Positions 56,010-64,000 of a stretch of DNA of 64,000 nt are shown one piece after another. Position numbers and translations under genes: made by a program. This DNA is from Symsagittifera roscoffensis. Lineage: Eukaryota; Xenacoelomorpha; Acoela; Convolutidae. The stretch is taken from positions 65,651,548 to 65,715,547 of the forward strand of contig NC_087064.1 of the NCBI RefSeq assembly GCF_963678635.1. Direction: 5' to 3'. The notes under the pieces were generated by a model, which saw only the letters and a program-made list of their open reading frames with translations, did not search any database and had not been told where the DNA came from. Within the stretch, counting starts at the first letter, position 1. Each line of letters starts with the position of its first letter.

Positions 56010-57150
56010 TCCCCATGTGTCAGGTCAATACTCCTAAGGTTGCGCTCTCCCGAGGCTTCTAGGAGAGGTTCAAGTTCCATCATCTTCTCGTGTATCATAT
56101 CGTTTTCCTCCATGTTTAGAGCACCACCAATCGGTTTCCCGATCACGTTTTGTCTCTCGTGGTCACTTGTGTTTTCACTCTCCAAACCCAAAAGTTCTTC
56201 CCCCCAGATTTCACTCAAGTCATCCCTCTGCTCTTTCGGCACTGTTCCTCGGATTTTTCGTAACAACCTGTGTGAGTGATGCGACATCCGAGCCAACCTT
56301 ACGCACTTGGGCACTGAGAAGGCCTTGTCTATCAATACCCTTTGGCTGGATACCTCCACCATCGCCATGTGCAATGGATAGTGGCTGCCGCATAGGTTGG
56401 CCATCACTGACCCCACTAGGGACTTCGCATTTAGAGGCAGACCATAGGCTTCGCTCATAGGAAATCCCATTTCCGCCTCAAGTCCGACCTTCCAGCTTTT
56501 GATGTGTTTCTGGGTTACCTGCAACACCCCGGGCCATGACTCCACGCTCAACGCGGTCACCAAATGGTGTTCAGACTCTAGCCTCTCCAGTGACTGCAGA
56601 CTGCACATCCTTGAGAAGAATCCCAGAGCTGTTGCTATATTCACAGTGGTACTCGCGTAACACTCAGCCACTATCTGTACTTCACTCTTCTCCCTTTTTG
56701 TGATATCTTCAAACCAAGTGACTAGATCTTCTTTTTGGTAGGATTGTATCCTAACGCATGACCGTCCATCACAGGTGAGCCCGCCACTCCTACACGTCGA
56801 GTCAAGACAACTACCCGGCTCCATCTTCTTCGCCGACCCTAGTTTACTCGTCGCTTCGCCTGACTCCTTCGCCTGAGGCAAGATCAGCTTGTGCACTATA
56901 CTCAATGTTGCCAGATCTTCGTCCTCCGCTGGTGCTAACCTCACTCGTTCCGTGACTTCCTCGATCAGGCTCGCGTGGGGTTGTGGACACCAGGAGAGCC
57001 TCAGCATTTTCCACACCACTCCCAGATTCATGACCAACATGCCATTCCCGTTACCCATCTTCAGCTCGACACTTTTACTTGAGCGCGGTACGCTTATCAC
57101 CTCTGGTGTTTTCTCGAGAATCAAACCCAAGCTCCGTCTCTCTCTCTCTC
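55961..57150 (-). CDS. Post-pol copy 2, Cys-cluster region
   Basis: The frame runs from the GA repeat at about 57,150 to a TAA just after the PCHC motif. It has the C-x4-C-x6-C-x4-C cluster (PGSCLDSTC...TCDGRSCV, around 56,757-56,822), FSVPKCVRLARMS, and THGECPCHCLAQTVWYP at the end. These align one to one with the plus copy, including Cys spacing. The first ~20 residues of the nominal frame from 57,190 are out of register. Confidence 0.7.
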
Positions 57151-58533
57151 GCTCTCTACTGTGTCTATTTCCACTATCTTCTCTGTCCAAAACTTTAGTA
57201 GCTCCGCTTCCGAGTCCAAGAAAGGGTTGTACGCCATCCCCATTACTCCAGACACGTACTGATATTCTCCCTTCTTATTGGGTTTCAAGTACTCTCCTGA
57301 CGAGGCCAAGTTACGGTGTACGTCGTGTCCATCCTCAAATTTCTTGTTGTAGAATCTCCGTATCTCGTCTAACTTTCTGTGGCTCTCTAGAGACTGCCTG
57401 GAACCATCCTCCTTTTCTATCCCAGTACTCTGGTATACATTCAAGATGACTGCTGAGATTCTCCTTTCCACTGTCTTACTTCCGATTGCTCTTTGTTGAC
57501 ATGCTAGGATGGTACTGTCGGTCATCACCGACATTATCCACCTCAAGAAACAAGTAGCGTTTTTCCTCCTTGCCAGGCTCAAGCCTGAATTATCCCTAGC
57601 AATGTGTTGCATCAATGTCTGATGTATTTCTAGATTTTTTCCACCCAATTTCAACTTGTCATGCGAGGTCAGCGTTTCTAATTCTATTCCCACCAGGCTC
57701 CACGCAAAAATCAGTTGTCCTGCTGTTCTAACGAAGGGATTCGCCATCAACGGCGACGCCGATGAGGATGTCCTCATCGCTTCTTCAAAATGATTCCTTA
57801 ACAAGTTCTGCCAAGTTCTCTTCAGTTGGCTCCCCAATTCTAATTTGTTAATCTCAGCCTTCTGATGGGTAGCCCAGTTGCATCGCTTGCGTGGCACTCC
57901 ACTGTCGAGTTTCTTTAGGCAGTCATCCAGTTCCTTCAATGTCTCCAGGGCCACCCACCACGGCCGGGAGGTGTTCCTCGTTTTATTCTTCTCAAGAGGA
58001 TCACTAGTTACTTGCTTTCCCGTGGCCTGGTGTTCATTTGAGACCCACTCTTTGCCAACATCCACTTCCCACGTCTGCCCGCTCGTCGAACCTCGTTTCA
58101 TCTTCGTCTTCTGGGGCTTGAAGTCTTCTTCCGTTGTCGAGTTGGTAGAAACCTCCATCTCTCTTTCTACCTTGAGCAATTTCCTTGGTTCGTAGCTACT
58201 CTTGTAGCCTGCTGTCTTCCACCGTGCCAGAACCATGGGAGCCGTCTCTCTCAAGTTTTTCTCTGAGACTGCGTCCGCCGAAGGACTACCCAAACCTTCT
58301 ACCTCTCTCTTTCTCTTGCGAGACTTCACGTCTTTACTTGGGGGCGTTGCCGTTATCATCACTGATTCGACCTCTTTGTCTCCATCCAACCCTTCCAACT
58401 CTTGCCTCTCCTCTGCTCGAGTCTTAAGGATATTAGTACTTTTAATTATATTACTAGTCTCAACCTTATCCCCCCTTACACCTTCAATTATTTTATCGAC
58501 AGTTTTTTGTTTCAGAGTAGAGCTGCCTTTACA
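57121..58533 (-). CDS. Post-pol copy 2, central to C-terminal region
   Basis: It is in the same register as the two frames to its right, separated from them by a TAG at 58,534-58,536. It has a Lys/Arg-rich segment (KSRKRKREVEG), then LRNHFEEAMRTSSSASPLMA and YVSGVMGMAYNPFL, which match the plus copy. It ends in a GA dinucleotide run (57,135-57,150) where the frame changes, most simply by slippage. Confidence 0.65.
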   Translation of the reverse strand, partial: CKGSSTLKQKTVDKIIEGVRGDKVETSNIIKSTNILKTRAEERQELEGLDGDKEVESVMITATPPSKDVKSRKRKREVEGLGSPSADAVSEKNLRETAPMVLARWKTAGYKSSYEPRKLLKVEREMEVSTNSTTEEDFKPQKTKMKRGSTSGQTWEVDVGKEWVSNEHQATGKQVTSDPLEKNKTRNTSRPWWVALETLKELDDCLKKLDSGVPRKRCNWATHQKAEINKLELGSQLKRTWQNLLRNHFEEAMRTSSSASPLMANPFVRTAGQLIFAWSLVGIELETLTSHDKLKLGGKNLEIHQTLMQHIARDNSGLSLARRKNATCFLRWIMSVMTDSTILACQQRAIGSKTVERRISAVILNVYQSTGIEKEDGSRQSLESHRKLDEIRRFYNKKFEDGHDVHRNLASSGEYLKPNKKGEYQYVSGVMGMAYNPFLDSEAELLKFWTEKIVEIDTVESERERDGAWV

Positions 58534-58914
58534 CTAGTATTCTTTGGTCTTCAATGGCGCCTTTCTCATTTCGACCATCTTGCTCAGCAGCTCTCCTCTT
58601 GCTTTTTCATCCAGACCTATTCCCATCAGGACAGGTTCACCGAACTTCACCACCGTGCTCCACAGTTCTTCTTTGAAATTGTCTAGTGTGATCTCGCTAT
58701 TCACCTCTCGATTAAACTCTCTCAAGAATTCTCGCCAAGCGTTCTCATCTAGAGTCCCTAGGAACATGGTCTTGTTTCCTTCGAAGGTATTCTTTTCGCT
58801 TTCCTCTGCACTCAAGAGCATCATTCCCATATTGGAAGTCTCGCTCGTCAGTGGCAACTCTAGATTCTTGCGGGGAGATGAGGTCAGAGGTGGCGTGGCA
58901 GTGTCTCCCCAGTC
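58534..58914 (-). CDS. Post-pol copy 2, MFLGTL segment between two TAG codons
   Basis: It is in register with the larger frame upstream across the TAG at 58,915-58,917. It contains MFLGTLDENAWREFLREFN, the counterpart of VLFLGTLPEEEW in the plus copy, where the matching region is uninterrupted. It ends at TAG 58,534. It has no independent start of its own. Confidence 0.6.
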   Translation of the reverse strand, partial: DWGDTATPPLTSSPRKNLELPLTSETSNMGMMLLSAEESEKNTFEGNKTMFLGTLDENAWREFLREFNREVNSEITLDNFKEELWSTVVKFGEPVLMGIGLDEKARGELLSKMVEMRKAPLKTKEY

Positions 58915-61743
58915 CTATCCGCTCAGATCTTTCAACAGTTCTTGCGTGGTGAAATCCTCCTCTGCTGGTTTTGGTTCAGGCGTTTCCCCCACTTCCATCT
59001 CCTCTCCTGCCTCACTTAGAGTCTCATCCATGCTTTCTTCTCCTGACTCGACTCTCATTCTCTCAAGTATCCTCCTGAACCTATCTTCTACGCGGCCGCT
59101 TCTTTTGTCTCCAGGGGTGCCCACTGACAGGTGTGATGGTGTCGTTGGATCCGATTTCTTGTATTCCGTCAGACCCACATACAACGGGCCTGCCGCATCC
59201 AGCTCCTCCCCTTCCTGTCTCATCTCCACCTGTTCTAGTCCGTAAGGCGCCCGGTATTTTCTTGTGGCAAACTTCATGTCGTCCTTTAGCGCAATGTGTC
59301 CTTCTTCTACAATCATCCTGCCATCGTCCCACACCGGTAACATGTTCTCCAAACCCGCCCGATCAAGCGTTCTCAAGATCTCTTGCACCTCGAAATTTGG
59401 AGGCATTGAGCCTCTCATCTTCTTCGCTTGAGTCGTCCACGAGTTTATTTTTAAATCACAGGTATAGCCGATGAATAGGGGATCCCAGCCATCAGTGAAT
59501 TCCCTTTGCTGCCTCTCCGCCGCTGCTCTCGCGAACAGGGATGGGACCACCAGGGAACTGTTCATTCCCAGGGTCATTTTCCTGACCGTTGGGAACTCGG
59601 GAATGGTTGCTGGCAAGATTTCCTTCTCTAGTATTGCCTCTAGCTCCCTTTTCACCAACTCGAAGCTTTTCTTCCATGCGGGAATTCTCAAGATCTCTTG
59701 TCCACTCGCCGTCAGGGGATTCAAGTTCCAGAACTTGGGATAAGTTTCGATGGGACCTTCACGTTTTCCCCCCATCCTGCACTGCAGTTGCCCACGGAAA
59801 TTATATACCACCAACTCGGGATCTTTCACTTTTCCAAAGAGTACCGTGTTACTCATTTGCGCCCTCAGCACCTCTTGCTGACACCAGTTGAGTGCCATCC
59901 CATCCAACACACTTATCAGGCTCAAGTGTGCCAGGGAGTTGCGGTAAGCCGTCACCAGAAGATCTGGAAACGCGTATGTTACAGCTGGTCCGTAAATGCA
60001 GGTTACGACCTCCTCCAGCCCCCGGATTATCCCCATTGGGTCGGATCTCATCGCCAGGCACAGGTCTGTCAACAGAGGCATGCCACCATTCACTTGTCTC
60101 CATTCATCTTTCGTTTTCGGATTCTTTTCCTCGCCAGTCATATGTCGATTCTGCATCAGGAGATATTCTACCAGCAGCGTCTTCAGTCCCGCAGCACATT
60201 TATATGAGTAGGTGTCTATGCTCGAGTGGGTTTTCCACATCGACAGGGGTTCCCCATATTTCGTCAGTCGATGAAATGACACCAGCTCACCATGGGTCAG
60301 GAGCACCAGTGCCAGATATCCGTCAATCCGTAGTGTATCCGCACCCCAACTGAACATATACGCTGGACCCATGTTGAATAGGTACCTTGGGTAAACTATG
60401 TACAGGGACAACAACAGGCTGATTAGCATGCTCAGTATTTCTTGTACAAAGGCTCCAAAAATGGTCTCCTTTGCACCAAACACTCCAGCCATGAATTCCT
60501 TCTCCCAACAAGGACTGAAGAACTTGAGAATCTCGTGATCTTTTTCTGTTCTTAGCTCGCCCTTTGCGTGCTCCCTCCAGAATTCCCCGATTGTGACCTC
60601 GTTTGCAGCCGTGACAAACCTGGTGACCGTCATCTCTCTGCCCTCGGCCACTTCCAACTGCTCCTCAAGAAAACTCCAGATCTGCTTCACAAGAGGTGGG
60701 GCATTCCCCTTTGTCTTCTCTGTGGCGTTTTCTAAGCTTGGTGTTAGGAACGGCCACCTCCCTCTTTCTTGCGTCAGTCGGTACACCATCGACTCCAGTT
60801 GCTTCTCAGTTGCAGCCACATTTTTTCTCTCATTACTTGGTCCCCTTGACTTACTGGTGGAGCTCGTGATGGTCAAATCTATACTTCGAAACCACAAGCT
60901 GGCCGTCAAGTGACTTATTATTGGGTGGTCATCCCCTATAGCCGGACTGAACTTCAATTGTCTGGCGAAATTCGATATCTCTAGCAAGAGGACTTCATCC
61001 AATACAATGAGGATATCTGCTAACTCATAGAAGCCCCTCAACGCGTGGGACACATCCGCCCACGCCGCCGCCAGTTCTGACTTGCGAAGCCTCAAGTTCG
61101 TCGGTTCCAACTCTCGGTTGGGAGCTGCCATCAGGATCCGCCATGCATTCCCCTCGGCTATTAAGATCAGAACCGCATACACAAACTGCAGAGCGGGAGG
61201 CATGCTCGCGTACCCGGGGGACGTCGTGAATACCACTCTTGTCTTAGATCCAAATCGTGAGGCGACGTTCTCCTGCACCTCATTCATCGCTGCAAACAAC
61301 GTCTGGATGGCTTCCCAGATTTTCTTTGGCGCCGGCACATCGCCCTTGAGTTGCTCAAGAAACCCAGTCGCATGCAGGTGGTCATTCATTCCTGCAAACA
61401 GTAGTAGCTCGGGCTCGCAAGTCATCTCCGATTTTATCGCGACCACCAGGGTTAACATTTGGTTCAACTCAGCACCTGGCAGCGAGTATATCAAAGTCTC
61501 CGGCCAGAACAACTTGGGAGACGTTCCCTCGAAGTCCGATCCCGCCACGATGATCACCCTCGCGGCAGCTGGATCTGCTCTGTCGTAAACTGCCAAAGTC
61601 TTGGCCAATTGGGCATTCCCGCAGGGTTTCCCATATCTAGGGTCGTCCGCCAATCTCGTACCCTCATAAGCGGCATCTGGCAGTTCCATTTCTCTTGGGT
61701 CCAGTAGTTTGTCCACCACCCTCAATTGCGCGGGAGTTGCCAA
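58915..61743 (-). CDS. Post-pol copy 2, 942-residue second domain
   Basis: The longest intact stretch of this unknown protein. Its nominal start is just after a frame change near 61,740, so the ATG-like codon may not be used. It contains VIIVAGSDFEGTSPKLFWPE and LLFAGMNDHLHATGFL (possible degenerate SGNH blocks I and III), TTSPGYASMPPALQFVYAVL, LIVLDEVLLLEISNFARQL, the hydrophobic helix EILSMLISLLLSLYIVYPRY, NGGMPLLTDLCLAMRSDPMG, IYGPAVTYAFPDL and IPEFPTVRKM. It keeps about 30 residues lost from the plus copy after LISVLDG. Function unknown. Confidence 0.75.
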   Translation of the reverse strand: MATPAQLRVVDKLLDPREMELPDAAYEGTRLADDPRYGKPCGNAQLAKTLAVYDRADPAAARVIIVAGSDFEGTSPKLFWPETLIYSLPGAELNQMLTLVVAIKSEMTCEPELLLFAGMNDHLHATGFLEQLKGDVPAPKKIWEAIQTLFAAMNEVQENVASRFGSKTRVVFTTSPGYASMPPALQFVYAVLILIAEGNAWRILMAAPNRELEPTNLRLRKSELAAAWADVSHALRGFYELADILIVLDEVLLLEISNFARQLKFSPAIGDDHPIISHLTASLWFRSIDLTITSSTSKSRGPSNERKNVAATEKQLESMVYRLTQERGRWPFLTPSLENATEKTKGNAPPLVKQIWSFLEEQLEVAEGREMTVTRFVTAANEVTIGEFWREHAKGELRTEKDHEILKFFSPCWEKEFMAGVFGAKETIFGAFVQEILSMLISLLLSLYIVYPRYLFNMGPAYMFSWGADTLRIDGYLALVLLTHGELVSFHRLTKYGEPLSMWKTHSSIDTYSYKCAAGLKTLLVEYLLMQNRHMTGEEKNPKTKDEWRQVNGGMPLLTDLCLAMRSDPMGIIRGLEEVVTCIYGPAVTYAFPDLLVTAYRNSLAHLSLISVLDGMALNWCQQEVLRAQMSNTVLFGKVKDPELVVYNFRGQLQCRMGGKREGPIETYPKFWNLNPLTASGQEILRIPAWKKSFELVKRELEAILEKEILPATIPEFPTVRKMTLGMNSSLVVPSLFARAAAERQQREFTDGWDPLFIGYTCDLKINSWTTQAKKMRGSMPPNFEVQEILRTLDRAGLENMLPVWDDGRMIVEEGHIALKDDMKFATRKYRAPYGLEQVEMRQEGEELDAAGPLYVGLTEYKKSDPTTPSHLSVGTPGDKRSGRVEDRFRRILERMRVESGEESMDETLSEAGEEMEVGETPEPKPAEEDFTTQELLKDLSG

Positions 61744-61749
61744 CCTGAT

Positions 61750-62356
61750 TCTGGCAATGCTCGTTCGGTGCTTGGGGGGGCTCCTTTATGAGTCCCGGAC
61801 TCCCCAGCAACTTGAGAGGTCTGTAGTTGATAGGTCCCATGATTGATCTTGTGGAAATCCCAGTCAGATCCGCCGTCTCCATCATTCTCGCTCTTGAGAA
61901 ATGCGTTTCGTGAGCCTTTAACCAGTCCACGCACTGGTGTCTACTTAAGTCCTCGTGTGACTCGCGCTCGAGGCGCAGAGTTTCCGCCAACTCTTGTCTG
62001 CACTCCAGATCCTCCAGGTCCAGCGCTTTTACCTCCTCTAGATATCTCGACCGGCTTGTGTCCGCCTGTCTCTCCACCCTCTTGCTCTCTACCACTACCA
62101 CCGAGGACATTACCGAACTCTGGGGTGTTGGTGACGTTGCTTCCTCGGCTTCCATCGGTGCGGAACCCGGTAATCTAGTGTGGCTACTTCTCGAGCTGTC
62201 TCTAGAATCGACCCTCGCCCCCAGGCGACTGGATAGGGTTCTTGAGGCGAGGAAAGGGGGATTTGGAGGTGGTCCGAATGTGAATTGGGCCGTCTCAAGC
62301 AAGTCTGCCTCGAATGCACTTATGTGCTTCTGGAAAACGTCATTCAACCATTCCAC
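61750..62356 (-). CDS. Post-pol copy 2, linker between SGNH and second domain
   Basis: It is in the same register as the coiled-coil/SGNH frame upstream (62,480-63,952) and follows it after a short scrambled stretch. It starts with WLNDVFQKHISAFEADLLET, the end of the SGNH domain (plus copy WLNRVFQERLDELEAELFDT), then a Ser/Arg spacer and a charged helix, then CVDWLKAHETHF and MGPINYRPL. It shifts out of register near 61,740, where the 942-residue frame takes over. Confidence 0.6.
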
Positions 62357-62479
62357 CCCCTAGGCCTGTCAAATGGATTCCATCTGAGGATGCATCGTCG
62401 CGGAAGGCGGCTCGCTCCATTTGCTCGGCTACATCCAGCAATCCAATGGGAAGGACACTCCTCTGATGTATTTGCCTGA

Positions 62480-63952
62480 TTACTTCTCAAGGATGCAGCT
62501 CATCTTGTCATGTAGCCTCATAACTTTCCTTGACTCCCCCCTGGACACGTCATTAGTCCCAATCATTAGAGTTACCGTGTATACTCTTGCCATCCCTAGC
62601 ATCTCAAGTGATGCCAATATCTGTGGCGTTGCAGCTCTAGTAAAAAAACTCAAGATCCCAGTCTGCCAATGCGACTGAATCCGGGTCAGCACCCGCAGCA
62701 GGCTGTCCCCTATGATTAGGTGGACCGTACCCTCTGGCACACGTGGCTGCGTATAGTATTCCACCCAAGCCGCGTCATGGAAGCAATCCCTCCTGACTCC
62801 TTGTGCTGTGCTCCAATCCATGCGATTGTGCCTGTGGTATCTGCCCTCCGTGTTCTTCTTGTAACTTGCGATTACCACACTCCTGATCGGTTGCTCCCTC
62901 CAAGTCGGGGGTAACTCCACTCTGGCTGGACTCTCGCGATTTCTTAGCTGTAGTCTCTCATTCAATTCTTTCAGACGCGACGAGCTCCCGCTCACCTGAC
63001 TGCCGCTCGGGGTTGAACTCGGAGTATACCCCGGCAGTGCGACGTCCATCAATGGGCGTATCGGTTGTGTCTCTAAACCATGCAGGGAGGACGTTGACTC
63101 AGTCGGTATCCATACCTGCAACCCTTCGTTCATGTTTTCCTGAGCTGCGCGGTCTAGGTTAAACCGTCCCTTCGATCTGGCAGCCTCATCCACTTCCATA
63201 CGTGACTCTGGTCTTGAACCGTCGGCCATTCGCTCCTTGGGCCTGGCTCCCTTCTGCACGTCAATCTCGCGTTGTCGCCGCTGGATTCTCTCAAGTTCCG
63301 ATTTCAGCTGTTCACAATTCGCCGCATTCTCTCGCACCCTTTGTTCTTGCTGGTGCTCGGCCTTCAGCATATCGAGTTCCCGCCGCGCTTGGTCCTTTTC
63401 AATGACCGCCTGATCTCTCTCCAGATTCGCTTGATTCCTCTCGAGCTTCGCTTGATCCCGGTCAAGATTCGCCTTGTTCCTCTCCCTCTGTGTCCTCTCA
63501 AGTTCTCTTTTCAGACTACTGAGGTCAGGATACGCCTCTTCCGTTTGCTGCACTCGCGTCATAGAGGGTGTCTTACTCGTGTGTTGGCCCGCTGACCTCG
63601 CTGATGTTCTGGTTGGCAGTGGGAACTCCCCTGCGCCATACTCGGTGTTATTGCTCAAGCCAGGATTCCTCGCCAAGTCGAACCCCCTCACCCCTCCATC
63701 CACATTCCAGGACAGCCATCTGGTCTGCTCTTGGTTGGATATGCCATCAGTGGTGTAGCCGACCATCAAAACCGCTTCTGTTGCAGACTCCCTGCATTCA
63801 CCCTGCTCCTCCAATTGGAGGATGGCGTTCAGTATCACTGCCATTCTCTCATCCACTTGGGTATAACCCAGGTCCCTCAAGCGTCTGTATAATTCATCAA
63901 GCGTGGGCCTCTTCAGAGCCGCGGGCATGGACTTCCAAAATCGATCTGCCAT
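62480..63952 (-). CDS. Post-pol copy 2, coiled coil plus SGNH hydrolase N-part
   Basis: The ATG at 63,952 opens 490 codons. Residues 1-115 match the plus copy start. A long coiled coil follows, with repeated LERDQA/LERNQA heptads (about residues 165-235), then a Ser/Pro/Arg spacer, then the SGNH domain: GDSLL (GDS codons 62,702-62,710) and GTND (62,549-62,560). The frame then ends at TAA 62,480. The block V DGIH remains at 62,373-62,384 in another frame, and about 35 residues between are missing, so the hydrolase is broken here by deletion and frameshift. It shows that the coiled coil and SGNH domain belong to one protein. Confidence 0.8.
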   Translation of the reverse strand: MADRFWKSMPAALKRPTLDELYRRLRDLGYTQVDERMAVILNAILQLEEQGECRESATEAVLMVGYTTDGISNQEQTRWLSWNVDGGVRGFDLARNPGLSNNTEYGAGEFPLPTRTSARSAGQHTSKTPSMTRVQQTEEAYPDLSSLKRELERTQRERNKANLDRDQAKLERNQANLERDQAVIEKDQARRELDMLKAEHQQEQRVRENAANCEQLKSELERIQRRQREIDVQKGARPKERMADGSRPESRMEVDEAARSKGRFNLDRAAQENMNEGLQVWIPTESTSSLHGLETQPIRPLMDVALPGYTPSSTPSGSQVSGSSSRLKELNERLQLRNRESPARVELPPTWREQPIRSVVIASYKKNTEGRYHRHNRMDWSTAQGVRRDCFHDAAWVEYYTQPRVPEGTVHLIIGDSLLRVLTRIQSHWQTGILSFFTRAATPQILASLEMLGMARVYTVTLMIGTNDVSRGESRKVMRLHDKMSCILEK

Positions 63953-64000
63953 TTCTATAATCCCTAGATAATCTTGCGCACGTACCAACTTGAGTATTAC

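Larger units (their letters stand above)
55440..64000 (-). mobile_element. Second, inverted and truncated copy of the post-pol block
   Basis: Reading leftward from the right edge, the minus strand encodes the same parts in the same order as 42.07-50.90 kb: coiled coil, SGNH domain, GMNDHLH domain, hydrophobic segment, MFLGTL region, Cys cluster, PCHC motif and NSFC-x-NRES end. Identity is moderate (short blocks identical, the rest diverged), so it is a different lineage of the family and not a recent duplicate. Homology stops near 55,440, with no minus-strand LTR beyond, so its 3' end is missing. Its gag-pol would lie to the right of this window. Confidence 0.8.

Overview
This is animal (metazoan) DNA, most likely from an AT-rich invertebrate genome. 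The strongest evidence is an intact, single-exon jun proto-oncogene homologue (29,961-31,016, minus) with the JNK-type phosphosite region and the Jun bZIP domain. Spliceosomal introns, a BEL/Pao retrotransposon scrap and a Ty3/Gypsy-type LTR retrotransposon agree with this. The sequence alone does not fix the phylum. There are no bacterial operons, rRNA genes or CRISPR arrays.

Region 1 (1-7.4 kb) is AT-rich host DNA. It holds a very recent 688-bp tandem duplication (2.3-3.7 kb), a tRNA-derived pseudogene beside the 3' end of a BEL/Pao element (about 4.65-4.94 kb), and an unrecognised spliced host gene with exons at 6158-7014, 7337-7436 and, by inference, a 9-nt terminal coding piece at 25,180. 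Region 2 (7.6-24.2 kb) is a 16.6-kb array that fills most of that gene's last intron. It is built from two alternating units, about 168 bp and 191 bp, with higher-order duplications. A compact single-copy relative lies at 25.6-27.0 kb and a decayed one at 28.5-29.2 kb; together they show that the array grew from a mobile element with a fixed head, a tandem core and a tail. Another mobile-element remnant with a TATA/initiator promoter sits at 24.2-25.1 kb.

Region 3 (31.47-53.54 kb) is the most interesting part: a roughly 22-kb giant LTR retrotransposon whose 5' LTR begins about 450 bp upstream of the jun start codon, head to head with it. Between LTRs of about 1.7-1.9 kb it carries a degraded Ty3/Gypsy gag-pol (CCHC knuckles, aspartic protease, RT, RNase H, integrase, GPY/F region; 33.55-41.67 kb) and then a second coding block (42.07-50.90 kb) nearly as long as gag-pol. 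That block encodes, in one dominant frame, a coiled-coil segment, a canonical SGNH/GDSL hydrolase (GDSL, GTND and DGIH motifs), a possible second degenerate SGNH-like domain, a hydrophobic segment, and a large C-terminal protein with conserved Cys/His clusters. I do not recognise the rest of the block.

Region 4 (55.44-64.0 kb, minus) is a second, diverged copy of the same post-pol block, in opposite orientation and running off the right edge. Comparing the two copies is the main evidence that the block is a real conserved module. Both copies are broken by stops, frameshifts and deletions at different places, so neither looks autonomous now. A scrap of a related LTR (54.1-54.7 kb) lies between them. 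A 200-N assembly gap (33,350-33,549) hides the 5' LTR end, the primer-binding site and the gag start.
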